Assembly: GCF_000196515.1 (NCBI RefSeq)
Contig: NC_014248.1
Location: forward strand, 3,476,001 to 3,540,000
DNA length: 64,000 nt
Source of the DNA: 'Nostoc azollae' 0708
GTDB taxonomy: Bacteria > Cyanobacteriota > Cyanobacteriia > Cyanobacteriales > Nostocaceae
Direction of reading: 5' to 3'
The stretch's first letter is position 1; every line of letters starts with the position of its first letter. Of the stretch, positions 17,334 to 26,707 are shown piece by piece. The notes under the pieces are model-generated. The model did not search any database. It was given only the letters and a program-made list of their open reading frames with translations, and was not told where the DNA came from. Both the position numbers and the translations under genes were made by a program.

Positions 17334-18167
17334 TTATCCTTTGACACCGCTACCCGTATCGGTGGGTACAATAAATTTCTGTAAAAATATAAATAATAGC
17401 AATACTGGTGCAATAGAAATTATAGAACCAGCTGCTACCAATCGCCAATCTAGAGAAAACGTACCTGCTAATTTAGAAACTCCCAAGGGTAAAGTATATA
17501 AACTCTCATCTTGGATGACAATTAAAGGCCATAAAAAGTCACTCCAAGCACCAATAAATACAAAAATAGCCAGAGTTATGAGTGCTGGACGAATAGCTGG
17601 CAACATTACAAACCACCATAATGCTAGCTCAGAACTACCATCCATGCGGGCTGCTTCTTCAATTTCTTTAGGCACACCCATAAAAGCTTGTCTTAATAAA
17701 AAAATGCCGAAAGCAGAAGCTAAACTGGGAAAAATCATCCCTAAATAACTATTTGTCAACCTTAATTGAACTGTCAAAATATATAAGGGAATCATCACGA
17801 TTTGGAAGGGAATCATAATTGTGGAAATAATAGCAATAAAAATTCCATTTCGTCCCACAAATGATAATCTCGCTAAAGGATAAGCAGCTAAAGCACAAAA
17901 TAGTAAATTCAATATTACAGTTAGTAAAGCTACTGTGATACTGTTATATAAATATTGCCCAAAGGGTAAAGATTCCCAAACACGAGTGAAGTTCTCTAAA
18001 GTCGGTTGACTAGGCCATAACTGAGGTGGTGACTCTAGAATATTTTCGGTTGGGGATTTTAAGGCTGTACTAATTAGCCATAGTAGGGGAAAAAGGGTCA
18101 GGACTGCGATCACACCCAATAAACCGTATGTGATCAAGATTTGCAGTTGTGATTTTTTGATATTCAT
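17334..18167 (-). CDS. Carbohydrate ABC transporter permease (MalG-type)
   Basis: The 277-residue inner-membrane protein has six predicted helices. The cytoplasmic EAA loop is EEAARMDGSSELALWWFVML, followed by PAIRPALITLAIFVFIGAWS, where the permease contacts the ATPase subunit. The N-terminal ALFPLLWLIST-like helix and C-terminal FLQKFIVPTDTGSGVKG are typical of CUT1 sugar transporter permeases. No partner MalF-type permease, binding protein or ATPase is adjacent, so it relies on genes elsewhere. The frame is intact while both neighbours are pseudogenes. Confidence 0.88.
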   Translation of the reverse strand: MNIKKSQLQILITYGLLGVIAVLTLFPLLWLISTALKSPTENILESPPQLWPSQPTLENFTRVWESLPFGQYLYNSITVALLTVILNLLFCALAAYPLARLSFVGRNGIFIAIISTIMIPFQIVMIPLYILTVQLRLTNSYLGMIFPSLASAFGIFLLRQAFMGVPKEIEEAARMDGSSELALWWFVMLPAIRPALITLAIFVFIGAWSDFLWPLIVIQDESLYTLPLGVSKLAGTFSLDWRLVAAGSIISIAPVLLLFIFLQKFIVPTDTGSGVKG

Positions 18168-18230
18168 ATTTTTGTTTCACGCAAAGACGCAAAGTCAGAA
18201 GTATATTAATTCAGTGTGTGGTCTAAATAC

Positions 18231-20126
18231 ATGAGAAATACTGTAAAAGCTGTACTTTTTCTGGTAATATGTCTGATGGTAGTAGGCGTGAGTTCCTTGG
18301 GTAAAACTACTATGATATCACCACTTCAACTGCTGACAGACCCGTTTTTGCAACTACCAACAGCAAATTGAGTGCTAGTAGTTTGGTTGGCCGAGTTTCC
18401 TGGTGATAAACATTTGGTATTTTACGGTGAGAAACTTGATCAAAGTTCAATTACAAAAACTACCAAACTTAGCCGCACTAGAGAAGACCAACTATCAAGA
18501 TTAGCAAATCAAATTGAAAACGGGCAAATTTATCAACAACCTGTAAAACGAGAAATTTGGCGACATGAAGCCTAAGTTACAGGTTTAACTCCGAATCTAC
18601 GAATTCCCTATCAAGTCACCAGTATTAGAGAAGATGGTGAAAAAGTTAGCAGCGAAGCTTTTACCCTTGCACCTTCCCCAAAACCTGGTAAACCTTTAAA
18701 AATCCTCCTCACTTCCGATCATCAATTCAAACCGATGACAGCCGTGAATCTGCAAAAAGTGGTGGAAACTGTAGAGAGAGTTTATGGGGTATGGTTTCCA
18801 GGAGATTTGGTTAATATTCTGGACTGTGCTTCAGAATGGTTTGATGATAATCGAGGAAATGCTTGATTTCCAGCTTTGCAAGGTCGCGCTAATTATAAAA
18901 TGGAACATAACGGCGTAAAATTCACCTACATAGGTGGGAGAATTATTCGAAATGCGCCCATGTTGACTTGCATTGGTAATCATGAAGTGATGGGGAGATT
19001 TGCTAGAACAGAAAGTTTAAATGATGAATTTAATGATACTATTCCCTGTGAAGTTACCGAAAAATTGTATGGAGAAAAATCTCTAACGGATAATTCTTTT
19101 AATACTGTCACTTACGAATAAATTTTGACTTTACCTGAAACTAAAGCAGGTGGAAAGACATATTATGCAGTTACCTTTGGTGATGTCCGCTTGGTGGTTT
19201 TGTATATTACGAATATGTGGCGACATCCAAAATTAGATTCCAACATTAAAGGTAGATATATAGAACCAGAAAAAGATTTGCAGAATCCTAAAAATTGGGG
19301 GTATGGACAGTTAATTTATGAACCAATTTTTAAAGAAAGTCAACAATAGTCCTCTTGCAGAATTAATTTTATGTTATAATGGGGGGTGTATTTGTTTGAG
19401 CCAAAAGTTAGATTTATACGGTTATGTTTCAATTAGGGAGCCCACAGAAAACTTAAAATACATACAATCTAAAACTCTCTATCATACCACAGAAACAATT
19501 TTACAATAGGTCTAATATAACTGGCTTCAGCAAGAATTAAACAGTCCTGAATTTCAACGGGCAAAATATAAAGTTGTGATGTTGCATCATCCACACCACA
19601 CTTTGGGTGATAATATTGTTCCAGCTTACACTAATACTGTGACTATGTTGAAAGAAACCAAGAAGGAAATATCAAAGCTGTTCGTTATGAATATCCAAAA
19701 AATGCAGATTACATTATTTGTGATGTAATTCCTTTATTAGAAGCAGCTAAAGTGCAGTTAGTATTTTATGGAAATTCCCATTTATGGAATCACTTTGTTA
19801 GTGACAGTGGAATGAACTTCTTAGGAACTTCTAATGTTGGTAATTCCTATGGTGCTGCTTGGGATGAAGAAAGGCGAGAAGTACCAACAAAAGATCAAGA
19901 ACATTATACTACAGTTGGTGATCCTAACGTTTTAAAACCAGTCATACCAACTATTTCTCCATTATGAGCAAAAGACGGCAAACCGCTACCTTATATTGCC
20001 AGTAATCAGATTACAGTTTTTAGCATTTTCAACACAGGAACAGGTACTATTAGCAGTTATCACTTTGATACTAGCAATCCTGATTATGAAGTGGTTAAGT
20101 TTGATGAATTTAAGATTAATTCGTAA
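18231..20126 (+). pseudogene. Purple-acid-phosphatase-like metallophosphoesterase, broken and split by a MITE
   Basis: From the ATG at 18231 (signal-like MRNTVKAVLFLVICLMVVGV) one frame runs through stops at 18369, 18573, 18864 and 19119. It carries metallophosphoesterase motifs: ILLTSDHQF (normally D.H), WFPGDLVN and TCIGNHEVMG. After the MITE-2 insertion at 19348-19513 the protein continues with YNWLQQELNSPEF, then KVVMLHHPHHTLGDN. After a further frameshift near 19670 comes FYGNSHLWNHFVSDSG, where the usual GHSH metal motif has lost its first His. The end is FDEFKINS at 20126. At least four stops, one shift and one insertion make it dead. Confidence 0.85.
19348..19513 (-). repeat. MITE-2 copy 2, inserted in the phosphoesterase gene
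   Basis: The 166-bp element, in reverse orientation to the other two copies, has the ends AGTCCTCTTGCA and ACAATAGGTCT. The triplet AAT flanks it on both sides (19345-19347 and 19514-19516). Removing the element with one AAT joins the codons CAA CAA TAT AAC TGG in frame, which reads Q-Q-Y-N-W and continues correctly. The insertion is therefore precise and came into a frame that matched on both sides at this site. Confidence 0.92.
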
Positions 20127-20150
20127 TTCCTAATTGGGGTTTTTAAATTT

Positions 20151-21122
20151 TTAATTCTCTAAAATTTCCTGTGCCCTTTTAATATTTTGGCTTACAGAAT
20201 CGGCTGAGGTTTGCAAGGCTGCTTTTTCTTCATCATTGAGAGTCAATTCTAAAATACTCTCAACTCCAGTACATCCCAAACGACAAGGAACACCGATAAC
20301 CACATCATTTAAACCATATTCGCCTTGTAAATAAGCTGCAACTGGTAATAATCGCGACTGATTTAATATAATTGATTCTACCATCAGGGATGTGGCAGAT
20401 GCAGGGCCAAAAAACGCGCCTCCTGTGTGCATTAATTGTACAATTTCTGCGCTACTGTTGCAGGTTCTTGCTACTAAATTTTCAATTGTGGCTACATCTA
20501 ATAATTCTGTAATGGGAATACCGGTGACAGTTGCATAACGGGCTAAAGGTACCATTAAATCACCGTGGCTACCCAAAACCATTGCTTTGACATCCGCAGA
20601 TAAAACCCCGAATTCTAAAGCGATGAAAGTTTCAAATCTGGCTGATTCTAAAACTCCAGCCATTCCCATGACTTGATTTCTGGGTAAGTTTGTGGCTTGC
20701 CAAGTTAAATAAGTCATCACATCTAAAAGATTTGTGACGACTATAAAAATAGCATGGGGAGAATGTGCGATCACATTTTTTGCTGCTTCAACCACAATTT
20801 TGGCATTAATTTTCAACAAATTATCCTGACTTATTCGAGGTTTACGGGGAAAACCAGCGGCAATTACCACAATTGTTGTGTTGAATTAGCCGTATCAGCA
20901 TAATTATTAGTACCGCTAATTTGCCGATTATGTAAGTAACTCCAGTCCCCGCGCTTCCAGCAAATCTAAAGGTAAACCTTCAGCCATTCCTTCCATAATA
21001 TCCAACAACACCACATCAGCCAAATTTTTCTCTGCAATCCGTTGGCCTAAAGTCCTACCAACTCTACCCGCACCCACAACAGTCACACGGGGAGATTTAC
21101 AAAAAACTGGGGAAGAAGACAT
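20151..21122 (-). pseudogene. mdh: Malate dehydrogenase, with two compensating frameshifts
   Basis: The N-terminal piece (21122 down to about 20930) has the nucleotide-binding motif VTVVGAGRVGRTLGQRI and DVVLLDIMEGMAEGLPLDLL. The larger C-terminal piece (from 20870) has IFIVVTNLLDVMTYL, NQVMGMAGVLESARF, VLGSHGDLMVPLARYATVTG and VIGVPCRLGCTGVESI. Between them HNRQISGTNNYADTANS is readable in another frame, so one indel near 20935 and an opposite one near 20880 flank a stop (TAA after LELLT). Both long pieces are in the same frame. The gene would encode malate/lactate-type dehydrogenase. As written no full-length protein can be made. Confidence 0.88.
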
Positions 21123-21124
21123 AA

Positions 21125-21148
21125 TCAGTTATCAGTTATCAGTTATCA
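21125..21148. repeat. Heptamer tandem repeat (CAGTTAT, three units)
   Basis: Three head-to-tail units of CAGTTAT followed by CAG lie 3 bp upstream of the malate dehydrogenase start. The same heptamer family occurs near 17312-17335 and 63488-63518 in less perfect form. It is an STRR of the type seen throughout heterocystous cyanobacteria. Confidence 0.8.
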
Positions 21149-21193
21149 GTAGTCGGGTAGATAATCCCTACCACAAGCATAACTATGGAAAGC

Positions 21194-21409
21194 CTATTTA
21201 AACTCTTCTAATTGTTCTAGCTTTAACCAAATATTTGGCGTTGGTACTTTTCCAAATTTCACCAAAGCATAATCACCTTTGATATCTACTACTTCCCCTT
21301 CGCTATCAAATAAATAGGAAGGAAAGCGAGAATCACTAGCTTGGGCTTCTAAGCTATTCTCCAACTTTTCGCGCAGAGCCCGAACCATATTTCCTTTTTT
21401 AACTGTCAT
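21194..21409 (-). CDS. ndhO: NAD(P)H-quinone oxidoreductase subunit O
   Basis: This 71-residue protein matches NdhO, a small stromal/cytoplasmic subunit specific to the photosynthetic NDH-1 complex, which takes part in cyclic electron flow and respiration. It starts with [20 protein letters not shown], continues with [20 protein letters not shown], and has [16 protein letters not shown] at the C-terminus. Length and ends match the family. The 345 bp upstream (21410-21754) contain no gene that I can support. Confidence 0.93.
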   Translation of the reverse strand: MTVKKGNMVRALREKLENSLEAQASDSRFPSYLFDSEGEVVDIKGDYALVKFGKVPTPNIWLKLEQLEEFK

Positions 21410-21754
21410 GAGTTCCCCTTACAATTTATAATTGCTTTTTTTATTTAAAAAAATATCTCGCACCAAGACGTGAAAGCGCAATTTGTTTACTGAAAAAATA
21501 TAACCGCCTACCATCAGGTCAGCAGTCTTGGAGAAAATTATGATATTTATTTGTGATGATATTTATTTATGAATATTTATTCTTTAATAGTCAAATTAAT
21601 GATAACAAATCTAAAATCAGGTGTCAAGCCCCAATACTCTGTTTTTGCGCTGAATCAGAGAACTCAAAAAAATGATAAGCATTCAGTCGTCAACTATTGA
21701 TTGATGCTCAAATTCTGTGGGAGGCTACTGATTTCTCGCTCTTGTCATCAATTG

Positions 21755-22695
21755 TTATGCAAATCTAGCTAATAACTCCTCACGAGATAATTGTAAAAGC
21801 AAGGGACTAAATTCTTCTCTAGTCATAGTAATGAGAAAGTCGATAATTCTTACTAATTCTGAATTAACTTCCCCAAAACGCACTTACATGATACTTTCAA
21901 TCATAGCGCGTCGTTCTCTTTCTATACCTTCTTGTCGTCCTTCTTATCGTCCTTCTTGAAGTCTTTGTCTTTTCAGTTCTTCTAATTGTTGTTGATACAT
22001 TTCCGATAATTTCATAATCAACTCCTGATCATCTTTATCAATATCTTGTTCTTGACGTTGACGAGCCGATAAAACAGCAATTAGGTCATGTACTAATTGT
22101 ATGATATGGGAAAGAAATGGACCATTTTTAGGTAGTGCTTCTAGTTCTTTAACCGCTTGTCGTTGAACTTTCCCTTTACCTAATATCCTAAGAAACAGCG
22201 TTTCCGGCGTGTTGGGAAGTTGATGAATAGCAATAATGATAGTTTTTAATCCCTCTCCCAAGAAATAAATACCTTTCTTTAGACCAGTTTTCTTCATCGA
22301 CAGTAGTATTAAAACTCCCTGGGAGTTCTACTGATGCAGTAGAAGAAAAAATCCACAGACTTGGTAACGCTACTTCATTTATTCGGGTATTGTTGCGATG
22401 ATATTGACGTTCTATTTGTAGATCGAGGTCAAATAATTTACCCATACAACTGCGAGTTTCACTTTTGGTGATAGCATTACGTAATGGTTCAAGTATAGCA
22501 TAGTTTGTCGCCATTCTTCCCAGGATTCCTAGTATTTCTAGACTTTCTGTACATTGGGATGAAGGAAGGAATAAATAAAACGTCAATTTATCTTACTTCT
22601 GTTGTGATATCTTTGCTGGTTTCTACTTGACCATAGGGTGTTAATAGTTCAGTTAGATATTGTTTGGCAAATTGCTCATGTATAAAGCGAGTCAT
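21755..22695 (-). pseudogene. Rpn/DUF4351-type nuclease-like protein, broken
   Basis: The minus strand from an ATG at 22695 reads MTRFIHEQFAKQYL, then pieces: SSQCTESLEILGILGRMATN, NNTRINEVALPSLWIFSSTA, then (other frame) KKGIYFLGEGLKTIIIAIHQ, LFLRILGKGKVQRQAVKELE, a helical charged tail, a TAA at 21944 and finally REEFSPLLLQLSREELLARF to 21755. This is the architecture of the large cyanobacterial family of PD-(D/E)XK (Rpn, recombination-promoting nuclease-like) proteins with a C-terminal charged repeat region. A frameshift near 22270, one in the first 100 bp and at least one stop are visible. The biological role of the family in cyanobacteria is uncertain. Confidence 0.75.
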
Positions 22696-22808
22696 TGAAA
22701 TTGATTTAAAGAAAGAAATATAAATTTAAAACTCTACCTTTAAATGTTTATCGGCAATTCTTGGTTAACCATTGTGATTGGGAAAAACTCCTTCCTTTCA
22801 CCTGTTCC

Positions 22809-23645
22809 CTACTTCTGACACTGAGAACAGAAATGACTAGAACGCCCGCCTAACTTAATACGCTGAATGACATTACCACAAACTTTACAAGGCTTACCAG
22901 TGCGTTTGTAAACCCAAGCTTCACCGCCATAGTTGCCATTTATACCTTTAACATTGAGGAAATTACTAAAAGTTGTCCCACCTGCGGCAATACTTGCAGA
23001 TAGAACTTTAATTATTGCTGTTCTTAAAGGTTCGACTTGTTTTTTCTGTAAATCTGTACAGAGAGTAGTTGGTAAAATACCACTTTTAAACAAAGCTTCA
23101 TCAGCATAAATATTACCCAATCCCGCTACTATCGACTGATCTAACAGTGCGGTTTTAATGGGACGACGACCTTTTTGCAGTTTATTTGCTAAATACTCAA
23201 CGGTAAACTCTGGTGAAAATGGGTCTACTGCCAGTTGTGCTAAACCTCTAATAATACTTTCTACAGGGACACCAGGGGGAACATACCACATTTGCCCAAA
23301 GGTGCGCTGGTCAACAAAGCGTAGTTCTTGTTTTTCCCCAAAAAATAATCTGACTCGTGTGTGTTTGTGTAAGGGTTCATTTTGGTTTAACCATAACAGT
23401 TGACCGGTCATCCGCAGATGAACACCCAAGCAGGTTGAAGAGGGTGTGAGTTCAGCTAGAAGATATTTACCACGACGATGCCAAGATTTAATGCTGCTTC
23501 CTTTCAGGTTATCTATAAATTCGCTAACATAAAAAGGGTAGGCGACAGTGCGTTTTAGCAGGATATCTCCCCCCGTAATTCCTTCGTTTAGGGTTAGTTG
23601 ATTTAAACCCCGTCGGACTGTTTCAACTTCAGGCAGTTCAGGCAT
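22809..23645 (-). CDS. mutM: Formamidopyrimidine-DNA glycosylase (Fpg/MutM)
   Basis: The enzyme excises oxidised purines such as 8-oxoguanine and nicks the abasic site. The 278-residue protein begins MPELPEVETVRRGL, where Pro2 is the catalytic N-terminus after Met removal and Glu3 the general acid. It has the helix-two-turn-helix segment TALLDQSIVAGLGNIYADEA and a C-terminal zinc finger with four cysteines (CKVCG...FCSQCQK). It is complete and shows no lesions. Confidence 0.96.
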   Translation of the reverse strand: MPELPEVETVRRGLNQLTLNEGITGGDILLKRTVAYPFYVSEFIDNLKGSSIKSWHRRGKYLLAELTPSSTCLGVHLRMTGQLLWLNQNEPLHKHTRVRLFFGEKQELRFVDQRTFGQMWYVPPGVPVESIIRGLAQLAVDPFSPEFTVEYLANKLQKGRRPIKTALLDQSIVAGLGNIYADEALFKSGILPTTLCTDLQKKQVEPLRTAIIKVLSASIAAGGTTFSNFLNVKGINGNYGGEAWVYKRTGKPCKVCGNVIQRIKLGGRSSHFCSQCQK

Positions 23646-23788
23646 TTCAGCGGACTAAGGAACCAATGTGATATATTCAGGGATTGTGAAGTCAGAGATA
23701 AGGAAGGTTGAATATTTCTGCCTTGAGGCTTTATACTTCACACTTAGTTATATCATGCCATGAAACAATCCCCTAGTAGCTTGATTGC

Positions 23789-24004
23789 TTACTTTTTAGC
23801 AGCAGCTTTTTTGGGTGCTTCGATTTCGATTAATTCATCTACGGCGAAGTTATTGGTGTTGATGCCAGAGTAGTTAACATTGGGGAAGCGGACAATTACA
23901 GAGTATTTGATGCCGCTTTGGTCTACAGATGCCACAGTTCCTACATCTTGATACCAGTAGGATTCGGGGCGGAGGACGCGCACTTTAGAACCACGTTGAA
24001 CCAT
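23789..24004 (-). CDS. psaE: Photosystem I reaction centre subunit IV
   Basis: PsaE is a small SH3-like stromal-side subunit of photosystem I that helps dock ferredoxin. The 71-residue protein has [20 protein letters not shown], then [20 protein letters not shown] and an Ala/Lys-rich tail. Length and N-terminus match the family. It stands alone between mutM and a dead small gene. Confidence 0.97.
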   Translation of the reverse strand: MVQRGSKVRVLRPESYWYQDVGTVASVDQSGIKYSVIVRFPNVNYSGINTNNFAVDELIEIEAPKKAAAKK

Positions 24005-24147
24005 GATGATTTTACCTTTGAATTAATTGCCAATAAACTAGGGCTAATTCTTTTTAGTCTAGAACTTTTTTGCTACTGGTCAACAGCTTGAATAAAATCT
24101 TTACGGTTTTCAAAGCTATTTGCATCCTTTTGCGGGGGTTGGAAAAC

Positions 24148-24380
24148 TTAGTGTGAATCTGTGGGTGGCCTGTCGTTACTCCAAGCCCACCAAGCACAAC
24201 CACAATGACAATGGTAGAATTCTCACCACTTACGACGATGGTTTACAGTTGTAACAGCCGATCGCCTATTTAACCAAACTACTACCGCTTCTCGACTACT
24301 GGAGTGACGGGACAGCAAAACTGAGTTGCGAGAATAGCTTGATTTGTCCATTCTGGAGCTGTGGGAACAAAAGCATCCAT
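24148..24380 (-). pseudogene. Small Cys/Trp-rich cyanobacterial protein, frameshifted
   Basis: The minus strand reads MDAFVPTAPEWTNQAILATQ then PVTPVV; a one-base shift leads to EAVVVWLNRRSAVTTVNHRR, KW, a TGA, and then EFYHCHCGCAWWAWSNDRPP to a TAA at 24148. The joined product would have about 77 residues. The CHCGCAWWAW end suggests metal binding. I recall similar short cyanobacterial proteins, but I cannot name the family or role. The frameshift plus the in-frame TGA mark it as dead. Confidence 0.6.
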
Positions 24381-24460
24381 CTAAATATTTTAAGTGAAGT
24401 CTTAGTAGTAAATTACTATACATATAGTATCGCTAAGAATGAAGACAATGGAGCCAAATA

Positions 24461-25068
24461 GTGAAATTTGCCCATTGTTTAGATGTAATACCTGCTTCTG
24501 GGCGCATGATGACTAAAAACGTCAGTAAACCAGAGCAAAAAAAGGTGATAGATACTGCTTTTGCTTTACCTTGGAGTCAGGAACGACAAAGATATATATT
24601 AATTTTGATTTGTGGAGACGCTTCACTAAGCCACAAAGAGATTTACTGCTGCTGTATCAGGTTAGTTGGTGGACAGGGGTGAAGTGGTTACAACCAGATA
24701 TTTATCAAGGACTGGTTTGAGCAGGGTTGTTAGGTGGTGTGGTGGAAGTTGCCTAATCTGATGTGGTAGGTGTAATTATCGCTGGAGGATTAAGTGTTTT
24801 AGCTGGTGTGCGGATATGGCGGATGAGTCAGTCACAGAAATCAGAATTAAACGCCGATACAACAGCCATTAGCATTGCCCAAAGACGTAATTATTCAGAA
24901 ACAGAAGCCGCACAGCATTTGTTAACCGCCATCGAGACAGTACCAAGGATAGAAGGGCGTTCTGGTTTAGATTTTAGTGAACTAATTCGGTGTCAAAATT
25001 TGAGAGCGATCATGATCGCAGGTTTTTCTCCCATAGCAATGCCAGGAAATAAAACTGGTGATAGGTAA
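24461..25068 (+). pseudogene. DUF3318-like cyanobacterial membrane protein, broken
   Basis: The first frame reads DVIPASGRMMTKNVSKPEQK and FALPWSQERQRYIL. A one-base shift continues with NFDLWRRFTKPQRDLLLLYQ, VSWWTGVKWLQPDIYQGLV, a TGA, AGLLGGVVEVA, a TAA, DVVGVIIAGGLSVLAGVRIW and a helical tail to 25068. The pattern of a soluble N-terminus, two membrane segments and a helical tail resembles DUF3318 proteins of cyanobacteria; this assignment is tentative. One frameshift and two stops inactivate it. Confidence 0.6.
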
Positions 25069-25105
25069 TTGGTGATTCAATTTGAGATTTTGAATTTTGA
25101 ATGTA

Positions 25106-25165
25106 GCCCGTCACATATATTGATTAATCAAATTATCTGTGGCGTTTATCAAATTATGTGACGGA
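25106..25165. repeat. Pair of degenerate ATCAAATTATGTGACG units
   Basis: Two units, GATTAATCAAATTATCTGTG and TTTATCAAATTATGTGACGG, lie just left of the IS5-type element. Two related units (CTAATCAAACTATGTGACGC and TTAATCAAATTAAGTGTCGC) lie on its right side at 26168-26222. Their recurrence on both sides, next to a fragment that looks like an integrase N-terminus, suggests they belonged to one older element or recombination locus now split by the IS. Confidence 0.5.
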
Positions 25166-25252
25166 ACTTAACCACAAATCATAACCGAAGTCCAACCGTC
25201 AATTTTCAGCCTTACATATCTGTGCTTAAACAGCTAATCCATGATCAGTATT

Positions 25253-26122
25253 TATAGAACCCATTTGGGATCTATGAAGTAACTAATCTTCGGAGCATAA
25301 GTCTGACAAAACAGAGATGAATTTTAGTCGTCGCATTTTCCAAAGTTCTTTCAAAATTTTTAACCCAGCTTTTACAGCGTTCCATCCAAGCATTACTTCT
25401 TTCAATTACCCATCTGGCTTTAACTGGCACAAAACCAGACCTCCCTTGCTTGGCCTTTTCTTCCCTCCTGGAATGGTTTAGGAGACAATTGAAATTGAAT
25501 TTTACTCATGATTTCTGGATCAACCAAAACTAACTCTGCTTCTAGTTTGTCAGGATGATAGCCGTTGTCTGAAAGAGTTGTCGTTTTAAGCAGTTCCACA
25601 GATTTTGATTTGAAGAAGTCGATATAAATTGTCAACATCTCAATCAGCCCTTGGTCATCAGAAATATTAGCCTGAGTACAGTGAATAAAAAAGGGAAAGC
25701 CGAGAATATCTACTGCCAGATGCCTTTTTATAGCGTTGGTGGACTTGTAAAAACAAAACCCCTTGGTTTCAATACTAGCGTTACAAGTATTTTTAACGGC
25801 TTGGAAATAGCTCATTATCAAGGTAGTCCAAACTGGCTTTCTTCCTTCTTTTGCTCGCACCCTCTAGTGTAAAATCTCCATGATATCCTCAATAAATCCA
25901 TCACTAGGTAAGTCAGCCCAATTACAGCCATTTTTCAGCTGATAAAAGATACCATCTAAAATTTGTCTTTTACTCCATGTACGTGGATGAGTCAGCTTCT
26001 TTTTAGGCAATAAATAATGGTTCAATAATTGACCACTCTTCATCTGTTAAACTGCTTAAACATATGAGAAATAAGAAGTACTTTTAAGATCAAATTCTAC
26101 AAGAACCCAAATGGGTTCTATA
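25253..26122 (-). mobile_element. IS5-type insertion sequence, degenerate
   Basis: The ends are inverted repeats of 21 bp (TATAGAACCCATTTGGGATC at left; its complement at right differs at one position). The element is 870 bp, typical for small IS5-family elements with one transposase. A target duplication cannot be separated from the palindromic TATA at the ends. The transposase inside is broken, so the element is not autonomous. Confidence 0.8.
25272..26063 (-). pseudogene. IS5-family transposase, frameshifted
   Basis: In pieces on the minus strand one reads SSLTDEEWSIIEPL, then THPRTWSKRQILDGIFYQLK, NGCNWADLPSDGFIEDIMEI, and the long piece 25420-25860 with IKRHLAVDILGFPFFIHCTQ, ISDDQGLIEML and LLKTTTLSDNGYHPDKLEAE, ending in WVIERSNAW-like remnants and IHLCFVRLMLRRLVTS. 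The DDE transposase residues include the D of AVDILG and of LSDNGY. Frameshifts occur near 26025, 25860 and 25440. The stop at 25272 falls inside the left terminal repeat region. Confidence 0.8.
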
Positions 26123-26167
26123 GCACACACCCCATCAGAACTAAAATCAACAAGAGCCGCTTATTGG

Positions 26168-26222
26168 CTAATCAAACTATGTGACGCTTATGCGACAAAG
26201 TTAATCAAATTAAGTGTCGCAC
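26168..26222. repeat. Second pair of ATCAAATTATGTGACG-like units
   Basis: CTAATCAAACTATGTGACGC and TTAATCAAATTAAGTGTCGC lie right of the IS5-type element, matching the pair at 25106-25165. A short further GTCGC lies at the start of the integrase-like fragment at 26336. Confidence 0.5.
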
Positions 26223-26335
26223 CCTTTCCCCCGTCCAAAACCCCACAACCCGCTCATCCCAATACTTCCCACCACTTCCCCGCAAGTCCTGCGATTCATG
26301 AATCTATCTGTCATCCTACAATGATTTCATTTTGA

Positions 26336-26422
26336 ATGCCCTATCTGTCGCAAACATTTTCTGAATTGGTATTAGAAGCTTCTGTTGAGTATTTACAAAG
26401 CAATAAGCAGAATCATCTATAA
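26336..26422 (+). pseudogene. Fragment resembling an integrase N-terminus
   Basis: A 28-residue frame reads MPYLSQTFSELVLEASVEYL, then QSNKQNHL and a TAA. This looks like the first helices of cyanobacterial tyrosine-recombinase-type integrases, in which a short N-terminal SAM-like domain precedes the catalytic domain. Nothing of the catalytic part follows. The call is by resemblance only. Confidence 0.3.
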
Positions 26423-26707
26423 ATATACCGCTAATTATCCTTGTAGTGTGTTGAGGTAAGGATTCAGGTCTAAGGAAGAGGGATTAAAAAAGGTGTATGG
26501 AAGGCAGAGTGAACCATGGCTTTCATAGGTTGGTCAAAAAACTCAATTAGAGAAAGTGCTTGACGGCGACAAGTTTGTATAACGGTCAATAAATTGGCAG
26601 GATGTTGGAATAGCTCCAGAGAAAGAGAACCACCAGAGACTTTTCCTTGTGTCAGTGCTAAACCTAACCTTGGTTCAGCTAAATTATTATCAAGGTCTAT
26701 TGCCTAA

